From: Hyphomonadaceae bacterium
GTDB taxonomy: Bacteria; Pseudomonadota; Alphaproteobacteria; Caulobacterales; Maricaulaceae
Assembly (NCBI GenBank): GCA_013001295.1
Contig: JABDMW010000011.1
Coordinates: forward strand, 1-35,535
Length of the DNA: 35,535 bases
Reading direction: 5' to 3'
Numbering within the stretch: the first letter of the stretch is position 1; each line of letters starts with the position of its first letter. This document shows, piece after piece, positions 1-9,244 of the stretch. The position numbers and the translations under genes were made by a program. The notes below the pieces were generated by a model that had not been told where the DNA came from, searched no databases, and worked only from the letters and a program-made list of their open reading frames with translations.

Positions 1-2
1 CC

Positions 3-857
3 TTATTGGGCGTAGGAACATGGTTCGCGATCGCATTTGTCGGCCATCAAAGTATGATTGACATGGCCACCAAAGCCAGGCCGCTGACACAAAGCCAAGC
101 CCCGCGTCCTTATAAAATGCTGGAAAATCTGTGTATTTCGCGCGGCATGACCATGCCTCGGTTAAAGATTATCGAAACCGAGGTGATGAATGCCTATGCC
201 AGCGGCATTCGCGATAAGAATTACACGATCACGCTGACCCGCGGTCTGATGGATAATTTGGACGACGAAGAGTTGGAAGCCGTGATCGCCCATGAACTCA
301 GCCATATCAAAAACCGCGATGTCAGGATGCTAATCATCGCTGTGATTTTTGTCGGGATTATTTCCTTCTTTGGCGAGATCGTTGTGCGCGGTGTCTTCCG
401 CACAAATATGCCAAGGACCAACCGGTCGCGGCGAGGCGGGGAGGTCAATGCAGCCGTCCTGATCATGATTGCCGTTGCGATAATTGCCATAGCTTATGGA
501 TTGGCCATGTTGATCCGGTTTGCGTTGTCGCGCAAACGTGAGTTTCTTGCGGACGCTGGATCGGTTGAGTTGACCAAAAACCCGGACGCGATGATCCGGG
601 CACTGGAAAAGATTTCCGGACGGGCCAAACTCAATGCGCCCGCTGAAATCCGGGAGATGGCTTTCGAAAATCCAAAAACCGGTATTATGGATATGTTCGC
701 GACACATCCCCCGATCGAGAAACGCATTGCCGCCCTTGAAGAATTTGCGGGTGGGCGCCGCGATACACGGAGCCGTCCAACACGTCCTACGATCGAAACA
801 TCGCCGCAGGTCGAGACAGCGAAAGCCCGAAATCCTTGGGGTCGTCCGCGCGGATAA
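3..857 (+). CDS. M48 family membrane metalloprotease (HtpX-like), 5' end outside window
   Basis: This is a zinc metalloprotease of the M48 (HtpX/Ste24) family, expected to degrade damaged or misfolded membrane proteins in the inner membrane. The zinc motif HELSH lies about 95 residues into the visible part. The family's downstream EFLAD motif, which supplies the glutamate ligand, is about 80 residues further on. Two hydrophobic stretches sit between the motifs (visible residues 107-125 and 148-172). The C-terminal tail is Arg/Pro-rich and polar. The frame is open to the left edge with no convincing start: a TTG at base 6 has no ribosome site and would cut into a membrane segment. The gene is therefore treated as 5'-partial. 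An M16 peptidase follows 71 bases downstream on the same strand. The family assignment is secure; whether it is the HtpX orthologue is not. Confidence 0.9.
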   Translation, partial: LLGVGTWFAIAFVGHQSMIDMATKARPLTQSQAPRPYKMLENLCISRGMTMPRLKIIETEVMNAYASGIRDKNYTITLTRGLMDNLDDEELEAVIAHELSHIKNRDVRMLIIAVIFVGIISFFGEIVVRGVFRTNMPRTNRSRRGGEVNAAVLIMIAVAIIAIAYGLAMLIRFALSRKREFLADAGSVELTKNPDAMIRALEKISGRAKLNAPAEIREMAFENPKTGIMDMFATHPPIEKRIAALEEFAGGRRDTRSRPTRPTIETSPQVETAKARNPWGRPRG

Positions 858-891
858 ATCGAATTAACTTTACCTCTCGCGCCGTTTGCAT

Positions 892-906
892 TATTGATAA
901 TCAATA
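892..906. promoter_or_regulatory. Perfect 15-base palindrome upstream of the M16 peptidase
   Basis: TATTGAT-A-ATCAATA is a perfect inverted repeat with 7-base arms, ending 22 bases before the ATG of the M16 peptidase gene. It could be an operator for a dimeric regulator. It is not a standard FNR box, which has four bases between TTGAT and ATCAA rather than one. The function is inferred from symmetry and position only. Confidence 0.35.
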
Positions 907-928
907 AAACTTACCAACAGGATCTGAC

Positions 929-3811
929 ATGAAAAAACATCTCTTTCTGAGTGCGGGCTTTACAGCGGCATTGATATTGGCGGCATGTGACAACACAGCG
1001 AATGTGGACACAAGCCATGAAGCCGCGAACTTTGAGGTTGCGGGGGTCACCAAAGTTGAGTCCGTCACCAAAAAAGGCGACGAGATTGTCATCCCATACA
1101 ATAAATATGTTTTGGATAACGGCCTGACAGTTGTTCTGCATCCGGATAAATCCGATCCGTTGGTGCATGTCGACATCACCTACCATGTCGGATCGGGCCG
1201 GGAAGACGTTGGCAAGTCGGGCTTTGCCCATTTCTTTGAACATATGATGTTCCAAGGCTCTGAAAATGTTGCCGATGAGCAGCATTTTGGCTTGATCACG
1301 GAATCTGGTGGAACTTTGAACGGCTCAACAAATACCGACCGGACCAATTACTATGAAACTGTCCCGTCTAACCAGCTGGAACGCATGTTGTGGCTGGAAG
1401 CGGACCGTATGGGCTTCTTTCTGGATGCGGTCACTGAAGAGAAATTTGAAAACCAGCGTGAAACCGTCAAAAACGAACGCGGACAGAATTATGACAACCG
1501 TCCCTATGGCTTGCTGCGCGAACGCGTCAATGAAGCCATGTTCCCCGAAGGACATCCATATTCCTGGCTGACTATCGGATATATTGAAGATCTCAACCGC
1601 GCCAACCTTGATGATCTGAAAAAGTTTTTCTTGCGCTGGTACGGGCCCAATAATGCTACGCTGACCATTGGCGGGGATATGGACGAGCAGCAGACCCTGG
1701 AATGGGTCACCAAATATTTTGGCGGCATTCCGCGCGGTCCGGAAGTTGCAGACCCTGTGTATACAGAAGTCAAACTGGATGAAGACCGTTATATTTCCAT
1801 GGAAGACAATGTGGCTCTCCCATTGATGTATATGTCATACCCGACAGTGCACGCCAATCATCCGGACGAGGCGCCGTTGGATGTCCTGATGTCTATTTTG
1901 GGCGACGGAAAAACGTCGCTACTGTATAAAAACCTCGTCAAAAACGGCAAAGCCGTACAAGCTTCGGCCGGACATGGCTGTGGCGAGCTGAGCTGTCAGT
2001 TCACGCTTTTGGCATTGCCGACACCCGGCAACTCCTTGGCTGAGCTTGAAAAAATCGCCCGTGCATCTTTGGTGGAATTCGAAGAACGGGGCGGGGCCAA
2101 TGATGATGATTTGACTCGCGTAAAATCCGGGATCGTATCCGGCATGGTCTACGGACTTGAAAGTGTTTCCGGAAAAGTCAGACAATTGGCGGCTTATGAA
2201 ACCTATCGTGACAATCCAAACGGCATCAAAGATGACATTGCCCGTTACGAGAATGTCACCAAAGATGATGTGATGCGGGTCTATAAAAAATACATCAAGG
2301 ACAAAGCCGCCGTTATTATGAGCATCGTTCCTAAAGGGCAGGCTGATCAAATCATCAAGCCGGATACTTGGCAGCGTTATGAACGCACCATCCCCGAAGA
2401 CACTGATGCTTCCGGATTGGAATTACGCCCGGGCACCTCGGATTTTGATCGCTCAGTAATTCCTTCCCCGGGACCGAACCCGGCGATCAAAGCCCCTGAT
2501 CTCTACACAGCCTCAACGCCGGGCGGGTTGAACATTACCGGCGCCGTTAATGACGAAGTGCCGACGACCACGATTCGTATCCGAATTGAGGCTGGACAAA
2601 CCCGTGAAGGTCTCGACAAACTCGGTCTGGCGTCCATGACCGCCAATATGATGGATGAGGCGACGCTGACATCAACGGCTGAAGACCTCTCCAATGAGCT
2701 TGATAAACTAGGCTCGTCGGTGAGTTTTAGCACCGGCGACCAGTTCACAACGGTCAATATCCGTACGCTGACCAAGAATTTGGACAAGACACTCGCCATT
2801 GCCAAGGAGAAGTTGACAACGCCAAAGTTCGACCAAGAAGATTTCGACCGATTGCAAAAGCAGCAGATCGAAGGATTGAAAAATGCCAAGAAAGACGCGT
2901 CGACGACAGCAACCAATGTGTTTACCAAGCTCGCCTTCGGTGATGATAACAGTTTTGCGCAACCCAATGGTGGCTTGATCGAAACGGTTGAATCCCTGAC
3001 GCTGGATGATGTGAAAGATTTCTACGCCAATAATTACGGCCCGAAAGGCGCCGAAATTCTGGTGGTCAGCGATCTGGACGAAGGTAAAATTACCAAAGCA
3101 CTCGCGCACTTGGATGGTTGGGAAGGGGGTAATACAGATGCCCCGGCCATCAACGCATTCCCGGATCTGGCAGCAGGGACACTGTATTTCGTCAACAAGC
3201 CGGACGCAGCTCAGTCTCAAATCCGGATTGGTAAGCGTGCGCTCAAATATGATGCGACAGGCGAATATTATCGCGCTGATTTGATGAATTATAATCTCGG
3301 TGGTGCGTTTAACAGCCGGATCAATCTCAACCTGAGAGAGGACAAGGGCTATACATATGGTGCCCGGTCATTCTTTTATGGCAATGATATTCGCGGTGGC
3401 TACCGGGCTCAGGCCGGCGTTCGCGCCGATACAACTGCCGACTCCATCGTACAGTTCCGTAACGAAATTTCTGATTATCACGACAACGGGATGACAGATC
3501 AGGAATTGAATTTCTTGAAAAATGCTTTGGGACAGCGCGATGCACGGGCCTATGAAACGCCGCGCCAAAAACTCGGATTCTTATCTGAAATCGTGACCTA
3601 TGATCTCGACCCGTCATTCGTTGATAAGCAAAGTGAAATCCTTGCCAATATCACCAAGGAGGAACTCGACGCTCTGGCTGCCAAACATCTCAATCTCGAT
3701 GAAATGATCACCATTGTCGTTGGCGATCGTAACGTTGTGATGGACAGCATTGAGGGTTTATCGGAAACAATCGTCGAGCTGGATGAGGATGGTAATGCGG
3801 TTGAAGAATAA
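929..3811 (+). CDS. M16 (pitrilysin-type) zinc peptidase, two-domain lipoprotein
   Basis: This is a zinc-dependent M16 peptidase, expected to degrade peptides in the periplasm. Residues 1-20 form a lipoprotein signal peptide ending in the lipobox LAAC (Cys20). The N-terminal half carries the inverted zinc motif HFFEH at 101-105, with a plausible third ligand Glu183 in a VKNERGQ segment. The second half (about 530-960) has no HxxEH but keeps the Arg...Tyr pair of the family (R803 and Y810). This is the usual arrangement of one active and one inactive half in a single 960-residue chain. An AGGA site stands six bases before the ATG, so the start is well supported. It follows the M48 protease gene on the same strand, so both may serve envelope protein turnover. 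The substrate is unknown. Confidence 0.95.
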   Translation: MKKHLFLSAGFTAALILAACDNTANVDTSHEAANFEVAGVTKVESVTKKGDEIVIPYNKYVLDNGLTVVLHPDKSDPLVHVDITYHVGSGREDVGKSGFAHFFEHMMFQGSENVADEQHFGLITESGGTLNGSTNTDRTNYYETVPSNQLERMLWLEADRMGFFLDAVTEEKFENQRETVKNERGQNYDNRPYGLLRERVNEAMFPEGHPYSWLTIGYIEDLNRANLDDLKKFFLRWYGPNNATLTIGGDMDEQQTLEWVTKYFGGIPRGPEVADPVYTEVKLDEDRYISMEDNVALPLMYMSYPTVHANHPDEAPLDVLMSILGDGKTSLLYKNLVKNGKAVQASAGHGCGELSCQFTLLALPTPGNSLAELEKIARASLVEFEERGGANDDDLTRVKSGIVSGMVYGLESVSGKVRQLAAYETYRDNPNGIKDDIARYENVTKDDVMRVYKKYIKDKAAVIMSIVPKGQADQIIKPDTWQRYERTIPEDTDASGLELRPGTSDFDRSVIPSPGPNPAIKAPDLYTASTPGGLNITGAVNDEVPTTTIRIRIEAGQTREGLDKLGLASMTANMMDEATLTSTAEDLSNELDKLGSSVSFSTGDQFTTVNIRTLTKNLDKTLAIAKEKLTTPKFDQEDFDRLQKQQIEGLKNAKKDASTTATNVFTKLAFGDDNSFAQPNGGLIETVESLTLDDVKDFYANNYGPKGAEILVVSDLDEGKITKALAHLDGWEGGNTDAPAINAFPDLAAGTLYFVNKPDAAQSQIRIGKRALKYDATGEYYRADLMNYNLGGAFNSRINLNLREDKGYTYGARSFFYGNDIRGGYRAQAGVRADTTADSIVQFRNEISDYHDNGMTDQELNFLKNALGQRDARAYETPRQKLGFLSEIVTYDLDPSFVDKQSEILANITKEELDALAAKHLNLDEMITIVVGDRNVVMDSIEGLSETIVELDEDGNAVEE

Positions 3812-3909
3812 ATCAGGCTTGGTTAACCATATCTAACGATTGTTCGTAAATTTGAGGCAGCCTTAACTTTAGTTCACTACGTCACCTACGCATTAATTAG
3901 GGGTGTATA

Positions 3910-4386
3910 ATGGATATCAAGGAAATAGGTGCATGTGGTGTCGTGGTGATCGGTGGCGCGGTATACGGGATTAGCCAGTATGGCTTGAACGATGTTTTAT
4001 CTGAGGAAATTCGACATATTTCCGAAGTCTCAGTGCAAGATCGACCTGCATATATGGAACGAATTGTTGGCGAATTCGCGGAAGCGTTCGAGACCTATTA
4101 CATAGAAACGGAAACATATGCGTATGTGGGGATTTCCAAGTTCACGACTGCGCCCGGTTCGGGGACATTTGTAGAAACCGTCACTCAGGATGAGCCGGTT
4201 CCGAAAAAGGAAATTAAAGGCCTAAAAGCGTCCATGAACGAGATGGATTTTTGCAATCAAGAAGAAATGACCATGTTCACCAATGGTGGATGGACCTATA
4301 GTTTTACGATGCAAGACTCCAAGGGGAGCCGCGTGTTCGCTGTCGATTGCAAGCCGGTGCTGAGCAAATTAAGAGGAACCAGCTAA
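3910..4386 (+). CDS. Hypothetical protein, N-terminally anchored or secreted
   Basis: I do not recognise this 158-residue protein. Residues 7-23 form a short hydrophobic segment that could be a membrane anchor or uncleaved signal. The remainder is soluble, with many Glu and Tyr residues. Two cysteines in the C-terminal third (one in an MDFCNQEE segment, one in an AVDCKP segment) flank a YSFTMQD stretch and could form a disulfide outside the cytoplasm. An AGGGG ribosome site six bases before the ATG supports both the start and the reality of the gene. It lies 98 bases after the M16 peptidase and converges on the MFS permease with a four-base gap. No function is proposed. Confidence 0.75.
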   Translation: MDIKEIGACGVVVIGGAVYGISQYGLNDVLSEEIRHISEVSVQDRPAYMERIVGEFAEAFETYYIETETYAYVGISKFTTAPGSGTFVETVTQDEPVPKKEIKGLKASMNEMDFCNQEEMTMFTNGGWTYSFTMQDSKGSRVFAVDCKPVLSKLRGTS

Positions 4387-4390
4387 TTCG

Positions 4391-5707
4391 CTACTCAGCG
4401 AGGACTTGATCAGCGTGTATAAGAACCCGGCTCATCAGGAAAACAAAAATGCCCCCGACGATGCCGGATAAGGCAATCCCGACGAGCATAGCCGGATAGC
4501 CACCAATGTTTTCTAATGGTCCAAGCGCGATTCCACCAAACGAAATTCCGAAATTGGAAATGGCCATATACAAGGTGAACTGGGTCGCAGCGACTTTAAC
4601 TGAGCACAACCGCATCGCCGATGCTGCCAAGCAAATAATCAGGAAGTAGTTCAAAGACAGAAATCCTATGGCAAACCCTCGAATAAAGCTTGGATTTGTC
4701 CATTGGGATTGCGATGCGGCCATGCCTAATGCTAAAACCATTGTCGCCGCAAAGCCAAGCATCGCTGCCCGACGCGGTCCAACACGGTCGATAGATATAC
4801 CAAATACCACTATACACAAAAATCCTGTGATCAAAGATGCAGTAGCGCTGAGGCCGGAAAACTCGGCGTCGGTCCATCCAGCAACGTTCGTGGCGATCAG
4901 CGGCATGCCACCGATATAAATACCATAAGCAAGGCCGCTCATGAACAGTGCCATTGCAACCAATATGCTCTCGCGTGTTAACATTGCCGACCATGCGTTT
5001 TTGAACAGGGGAATCCATTTTCCCACATGTCGCGCTAAGCTGGTCTGCGAAGCCGTTCCGGGTGTCCAGGGCAAGAGCCGTTCTCCCGGACGTTCACGAA
5101 CCATCAAAATTACGACAAGGACAAATGCGACCATAGCAGCAGTGCCCAATACAGCGGTTGGAAATCCGTATATCGGGATGCAATATCCGGTCACGGCTGT
5201 GCCCGCGGCTATACCCACTGCTTGCCCGCCAAACATCAATCCATTGGCGCGCGCCCGTTCTGAATCGGGAACCAAATCCACTGCAAGACCGTCAATCGCC
5301 ACGTCTTGAAAAGTAGTGGCGGCATTGATTGTAAAGGAGAATGCCGACAACAGTGCGATCTCCGTCACGGACGGATTGGCAATCGCCAGCCCCAAAAGCC
5401 CCGACACCATGATCAATTGCGCGCCAATCAGCCAGGCGCGTCTTCGCCCCATTGGCAAATAGGCGAACCGATCCATTATGAAGCCGTTGACAAATTTTAG
5501 CGACCAGGGAAGCGCTGTAGCGCTGACAAAACCGCCAATTTCCAAGGCACTGGCGCCATTCGCAGCCAGCCATGCCGGTATAGCGAAGAAAAATAAACCG
5601 ATTGGGACGCCTTGCGCCACATACATAATGAAAATGCAAAAAAATCTTAAATTCCGGTTTTCCGAAATACTCGGCAGAAACGTCGTTCTGTCTATTGCCC
5701 CGTCCAT
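4391..5707 (-). CDS. MFS transporter, AmpG/PAT-like
   Basis: This is a twelve-helix major facilitator permease of the inner membrane, 438 residues. The first helix region carries YVAQGVPIG, followed by GRRRAWLIG in the loop after helix 2. The segment QDVAIDGLAVDLVP resembles the conserved loop of AmpG (muropeptide permease) and the related PAT group. This makes a muropeptide or acyl-CoA-type substrate possible, but the substrate cannot be read from sequence. A longer frame starting at a GTG at 5725 exists, but the ATG at 5707 has GAGGG a few bases upstream and is preferred. The gene lies downstream of the TRAP genes on the same strand, separated by about 107 bases that hold a TATAAT box, so it may have its own promoter. 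Confidence 0.85.
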   Translation of the reverse strand: MDGAIDRTTFLPSISENRNLRFFCIFIMYVAQGVPIGLFFFAIPAWLAANGASALEIGGFVSATALPWSLKFVNGFIMDRFAYLPMGRRRAWLIGAQLIMVSGLLGLAIANPSVTEIALLSAFSFTINAATTFQDVAIDGLAVDLVPDSERARANGLMFGGQAVGIAAGTAVTGYCIPIYGFPTAVLGTAAMVAFVLVVILMVRERPGERLLPWTPGTASQTSLARHVGKWIPLFKNAWSAMLTRESILVAMALFMSGLAYGIYIGGMPLIATNVAGWTDAEFSGLSATASLITGFLCIVVFGISIDRVGPRRAAMLGFAATMVLALGMAASQSQWTNPSFIRGFAIGFLSLNYFLIICLAASAMRLCSVKVAATQFTLYMAISNFGISFGGIALGPLENIGGYPAMLVGIALSGIVGGIFVFLMSRVLIHADQVLAE

Positions 5708-5751
5708 TTTATCCCTCGCGCCCACGAAGTGGGTACCGTAGCGGTCAGAGG

Positions 5752-5757
5752 ATTATA
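5752..5757 (-). promoter_or_regulatory. Candidate -10 box for the MFS gene
   Basis: Read on the minus strand this is an exact TATAAT, 45 bases before the chosen ATG of the MFS permease. No good -35 stands at 16-18 bases; the closest is TAGACA at 19. A short CCCAC/GTGGG hairpin lies between it and the gene, at 5721-5733. Confidence 0.3.
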
Positions 5758-5814
5758 AGCAAGCTAATATTCGGGTTGTCTAAAGAGTATATTTATATTC
5801 AGTCTTCTCAGTCT

Positions 5815-7398
5815 TTAATTCGCCATCATTTCCGGCAGGGAGGTTGCGATTTGGGGGACGAAGGCGACGAGTAAGATCACAAACAGCTGAATGCCGATGA
5901 AGGGCAGGACACCTCGGTACAAGGCTGTTGTTGTTACCTCGGGCGGGGCGACGCCGCGCAAATAGAACAGAGCAAAGCCGAAAGGCGGCGTCAGGAAGCT
6001 GGTTTGCAGGTTGAGCGCCATGAGGATACCGAGCCAGATCGGGTCCATGCCCATGGCCAGAAGAGGCGGCGCGACAAGCGGAACGATCACGAAAGTGATC
6101 TCGATAAAATCGAGGAAAAAACCCAATAAAAACATGACGATCATGACAAGAATTAAAGCGCCCCATTGACCGCCTGGCGATGCTTCCAAAGCACGGGCAA
6201 CCAATTCATCGCCGCCAAAGCCGCGAAACACCAGGCTGAACATGGTCGCGCCGATCAAAATGACAAAAACCATGCAAGTAATGTACATGGTCGAGCGGGA
6301 CACTTCGGCGAGTGAGCCTTGTTTTCTCAAAAACCACAGCGCCATTCCTGTTCCGATCAATGCCGCACCAGCGAAAAACATCGCAAATGAGACGGCCATT
6401 GTTTCATTCATAGCCCAGGATTCTTGATTAAACCGCATATCGACCCCGGTGAGGTCGATGCAGATAATGGAGATCAGACCAATGGTGCCAAACACAACCA
6501 ACCGCCGAGTGATGACATTGTCGTCGGATAATTTGTACGCCGCAAGCAGGATTGCACCGAGCGCGCCGAGGGCTGCACCCCGGGTTGGCGTGGCATATCC
6601 GGACAATATCGAGCCTAAAACGGCGATGATCAGGAGCATGGGCGGCAACATGGCTTTGAGCGTCCGGAAGATGAACCTGCGGACATTGACATTTTCCTGC
6701 CATCCCACGGCTGGCGCCATTTTTGGCCTTAGGGCCGCAATAAAAGCGATATAAATGGCGTAACATGCCACGAGGATCAGGCCGGGCAATAAAGCGCCGG
6801 CGAACAAATCGCCGACCGATACAACCCCGTCCGATTGTAGGTTGTGCGAGCGTTGGGCTTCCTGGAATGCATTCGACATTTGATCACCTAAAATGACCAA
6901 GACGATTGAAGGGGGAATAATTTGTCCAAGTGTTCCGGACGCAGCGATTGATCCTGACGCTAGGGACGGGGCGTATCCCCGTTTTAGCATGGTCGGGAGG
7001 GACAATAGGCCCATAGTCACAACAGTCGCACCGACAATTCCTGTGGATGCGGCCAAAAGGGCGCCGACAATGACCACCGAAATACCGAGTCCGCCCCGAA
7101 CCGGACCGAACAAGTCGCCCATAGCCTCCAATAAGTCCTCGGCTATGCGGGATTTCTCGAGCATAACGCCCATGAATACAAACAGCGGCACGGCGATCAG
7201 AATTTCCCGCGTGATCAGCGGAAAGATACGGCCAGGGAGTGCCAACAGGAAACTCGGTTCAAATATCCCCGTAAATACGCCCAGAGCGGCAAATACCAAA
7301 GAAACGCCGCCAAGGGTGAAAGCGACGCTATACCCGCCCATAAGCGCCAGGCAGGCGGCTGCGAACATAAACAGGGCGAGGAGTTCAGGCGGACTCAT
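5815..7398 (-). CDS. dctM: TRAP transporter large permease subunit (DctM family)
   Basis: This is the large membrane subunit of a tripartite ATP-independent periplasmic transporter, the sodium-coupled transport channel of the inner membrane. At 527 residues it is longer than classic DctM (about 425), as is common in the branch labelled mannitol/chloroaromatic TRAP. Family signatures include VPLFVFMG near residue 95, GATVVTMG, and GQIIPPSIVLVILGD near residue 165. A second duplicated half carries FLLGFFLDFIEITFVIVPL. Hydrophobic segments run throughout. The start ATG overlaps the dctQ stop in an ATGA junction, so the two are translationally coupled. It is the last gene of the dctP-dctQ-dctM run. 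Confidence 0.95.
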   Translation of the reverse strand: MSPPELLALFMFAAACLALMGGYSVAFTLGGVSLVFAALGVFTGIFEPSFLLALPGRIFPLITREILIAVPLFVFMGVMLEKSRIAEDLLEAMGDLFGPVRGGLGISVVIVGALLAASTGIVGATVVTMGLLSLPTMLKRGYAPSLASGSIAASGTLGQIIPPSIVLVILGDQMSNAFQEAQRSHNLQSDGVVSVGDLFAGALLPGLILVACYAIYIAFIAALRPKMAPAVGWQENVNVRRFIFRTLKAMLPPMLLIIAVLGSILSGYATPTRGAALGALGAILLAAYKLSDDNVITRRLVVFGTIGLISIICIDLTGVDMRFNQESWAMNETMAVSFAMFFAGAALIGTGMALWFLRKQGSLAEVSRSTMYITCMVFVILIGATMFSLVFRGFGGDELVARALEASPGGQWGALILVMIVMFLLGFFLDFIEITFVIVPLVAPPLLAMGMDPIWLGILMALNLQTSFLTPPFGFALFYLRGVAPPEVTTTALYRGVLPFIGIQLFVILLVAFVPQIATSLPEMMAN

Positions 7399-8087
7399 AG
7401 ACCGGCATCCGGGATTTCATGGTCCTCAAACAAAGGATCTATATTGTTTGGAAGTTCCGGCGGTGTTTTCCCGGTGAGCAACAGGGCGGCTCGACAGGCA
7501 ATCGAAAACCCTTGTACCAGCATCATGACAGCAAATACCGAAACCAACGTTTTCAACACGAATAGGCCTTGAATACCATCGGACTCGGGCGATCCCTCGA
7601 GTGACACCCAGGCAAGCCTGACAAAACTCTGAGCGTTCCAAATAAGTACTAAACAAAACGGCAGGAGCAGGGCGTAAAACCCGATAATCTCGACAAGTGC
7701 TTTGCTTTTGGGGCTCATGCGCGTGTGAAAAATATCAACCCGCACATGTTGCCCGGCCAATAAAGTGGCAGCCGACCCGAGTAAGATAACGGTCGCATGA
7801 AAATAGGTGGCGCTTTCATCGAACTTGGTCCAGGCCTGCCCAAAGATCGACAGCGCGATGACGCCAAAAGCGACTGAAACCACAAGCGCCACCAGCAACC
7901 ATTTGATAGTTTCCGCAATGGATACACTCAATTGATCAATCAATTCGATTGTTGAGCGTGCGAAATTCTCCAGAAACATTGATCTGGTCACAACCAAGAG
8001 CATGGCAGGCAAAACCACAAAGGGCAGGAATACCCAACCAATTGCCTTGAGCATGAGGCCGACAGTTTTGAGGAGCTCTAAATCCAT
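7395..8087 (-). CDS. dctQ: TRAP transporter small permease subunit (DctQ family)
   Basis: This is the small four-helix membrane subunit that pairs with DctM, 230 residues. The N-terminal half has long hydrophobic stretches at about 10-35 and 50-75. The motif GQHVRVDIF at about residue 110 is typical of DctQ (usual form H.R.D). The C-terminal tail is polar. It begins eight bases after the dctP stop and overlaps dctM by four bases. Gene order and spacing make it part of one transporter operon. An AGG about nine bases before the ATG is a weak ribosome site, so coupling to dctP may matter. Confidence 0.92.
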   Translation of the reverse strand: MDLELLKTVGLMLKAIGWVFLPFVVLPAMLLVVTRSMFLENFARSTIELIDQLSVSIAETIKWLLVALVVSVAFGVIALSIFGQAWTKFDESATYFHATVILLGSAATLLAGQHVRVDIFHTRMSPKSKALVEIIGFYALLLPFCLVLIWNAQSFVRLAWVSLEGSPESDGIQGLFVLKTLVSVFAVMMLVQGFSIACRAALLLTGKTPPELPNNIDPLFEDHEIPDAGL

Positions 8088-8095
8088 TTCGCGAC

Positions 8096-9235
8096 CTAAA
8101 GGCTGAGCGCAGCTTTACGCGCGGCGATATATTGTCCGTCGCTGATTTCCGTCCAATCGCGATAGTCACCGCGTGCCTTGATATAGCTTTCATAGATCTC
8201 ACGGGTTTCTTTGTCGGAATTGCCGATTTCCGATACCGCTTCATCACTGATCCTGCCAATTTCGTCCCAGATGTCCTTGGCAAAGATGCGCGGAACAATA
8301 TTGTGTTTGTCTTTCAACGTTCGCAGCGCTTTCCCATTTTCATGAGTGTATTCGCCAATACTGATATCATTGGCGCTATGGCAGGCCGCCTGAATGATCC
8401 ATTTATCCGAGTTAGAAAAACTCTCCCAAACATCAAGATTTATGCCCAAGCTTAAGGCAGCACCTGGTTCATGAAACCCGGGGCCGTAATAGTAGGGGGC
8501 CTCCCGGTAAAATCCGAAGGCATAATCATTCCAGGGGCCGACCCATTCCGTTGCGTCGATCGCTCCTGATTGTAATGATTGGTAAATCTCTCCGCCGGAT
8601 AGTTTGACCGCAGCACCGCCCATGCGCCGAATAACCTCACCACCAATTCCTGGCATACGCATCTTTAGGCCTTTGAAATCTTCGAGTGTATTGATTTCCC
8701 GCTTAAACCAACCGCCCATTTGATGACCTGTATTACCGGCGTGAAAGCCCTTGATATTGAATTTAGCTGCCAATTTATCCCAAAGCTGCTGGCCGCCGCC
8801 AAACTCCATCCAGGCGATCATTTCGCTTGCCGTGAGCCCCAAAGGCACAGCCGTGAAAAAACTAAATCCTTTGGCTTTGCCTTGCCAATAATATTCGGCG
8901 GAGTGATACATGTCGGCGGCGCCATTGGACACAGCGTCGAAGACTTCGGCCGCGCCAACAAATTCGCCCGCTGAGAAGACTTTCACTTCGATCCTTCCGT
9001 CAGTGGCCTGTTTGACATAGTCAGCAAACCGAACCGCCATTATGCCGAGCCCCGGAAAGTCCTTGGGCCAAGAGGTCACCATACGCAGTTGACGCATATT
9101 CTTGCTGATCGCAGGTGCACCGGCGACCGTTTCAGTCGTCGCCTTGGTTGCGGACGGTTTCTTGCCCAGCACTGCAGCAGTCGACGCACCGGTCGCCAGA
9201 GCTGCCGCTGCCGCCAATATGTTTCGTCTTTTCAT
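8096..9235 (-). CDS. dctP: TRAP transporter substrate-binding protein, TakP-like (probable 2-oxoacid binder)
   Basis: This is the periplasmic binding subunit of the TRAP transporter, 379 residues. The N-terminus has paired arginines followed by an Ala-rich hydrophobic stretch (KRRNILAAAAA), compatible with Tat export. The protein resembles Rhodobacter TakP, which binds pyruvate and other 2-oxoacids together with sodium. Gln172 (in TGHQMGGW), Arg193 (KMRMPG), Trp231 (EWVGPWND) and Glu256 (GFHEPG) fall where TakP has its ligand and sodium contacts; the TakP positions are from memory. A 2-oxoacid substrate is therefore a reasonable inference but not proven. The gene starts nine bases after the bpt stop, so it may be co-transcribed with bpt. 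Confidence 0.93.
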   Translation of the reverse strand: MKRRNILAAAAALATGASTAAVLGKKPSATKATTETVAGAPAISKNMRQLRMVTSWPKDFPGLGIMAVRFADYVKQATDGRIEVKVFSAGEFVGAAEVFDAVSNGAADMYHSAEYYWQGKAKGFSFFTAVPLGLTASEMIAWMEFGGGQQLWDKLAAKFNIKGFHAGNTGHQMGGWFKREINTLEDFKGLKMRMPGIGGEVIRRMGGAAVKLSGGEIYQSLQSGAIDATEWVGPWNDYAFGFYREAPYYYGPGFHEPGAALSLGINLDVWESFSNSDKWIIQAACHSANDISIGEYTHENGKALRTLKDKHNIVPRIFAKDIWDEIGRISDEAVSEIGNSDKETREIYESYIKARGDYRDWTEISDGQYIAARKAALSL

Positions 9236-9244
9236 GTGGTGGCC

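Noticed and set aside
330-707. Minus-strand frames opposite the M48 protease
   Set aside because: They are fully covered by the protease gene on the plus strand and look like shadow coding.
892-906. FNR box reading of the palindrome
   Set aside because: The half-sites are separated by one base instead of four, so it does not fit the FNR/FixK geometry; kept only as a generic palindrome.
5708-5725. GTG start for the MFS permease
   Set aside because: The ATG at 5707 has a well-placed GAGGG site; the GTG has none.
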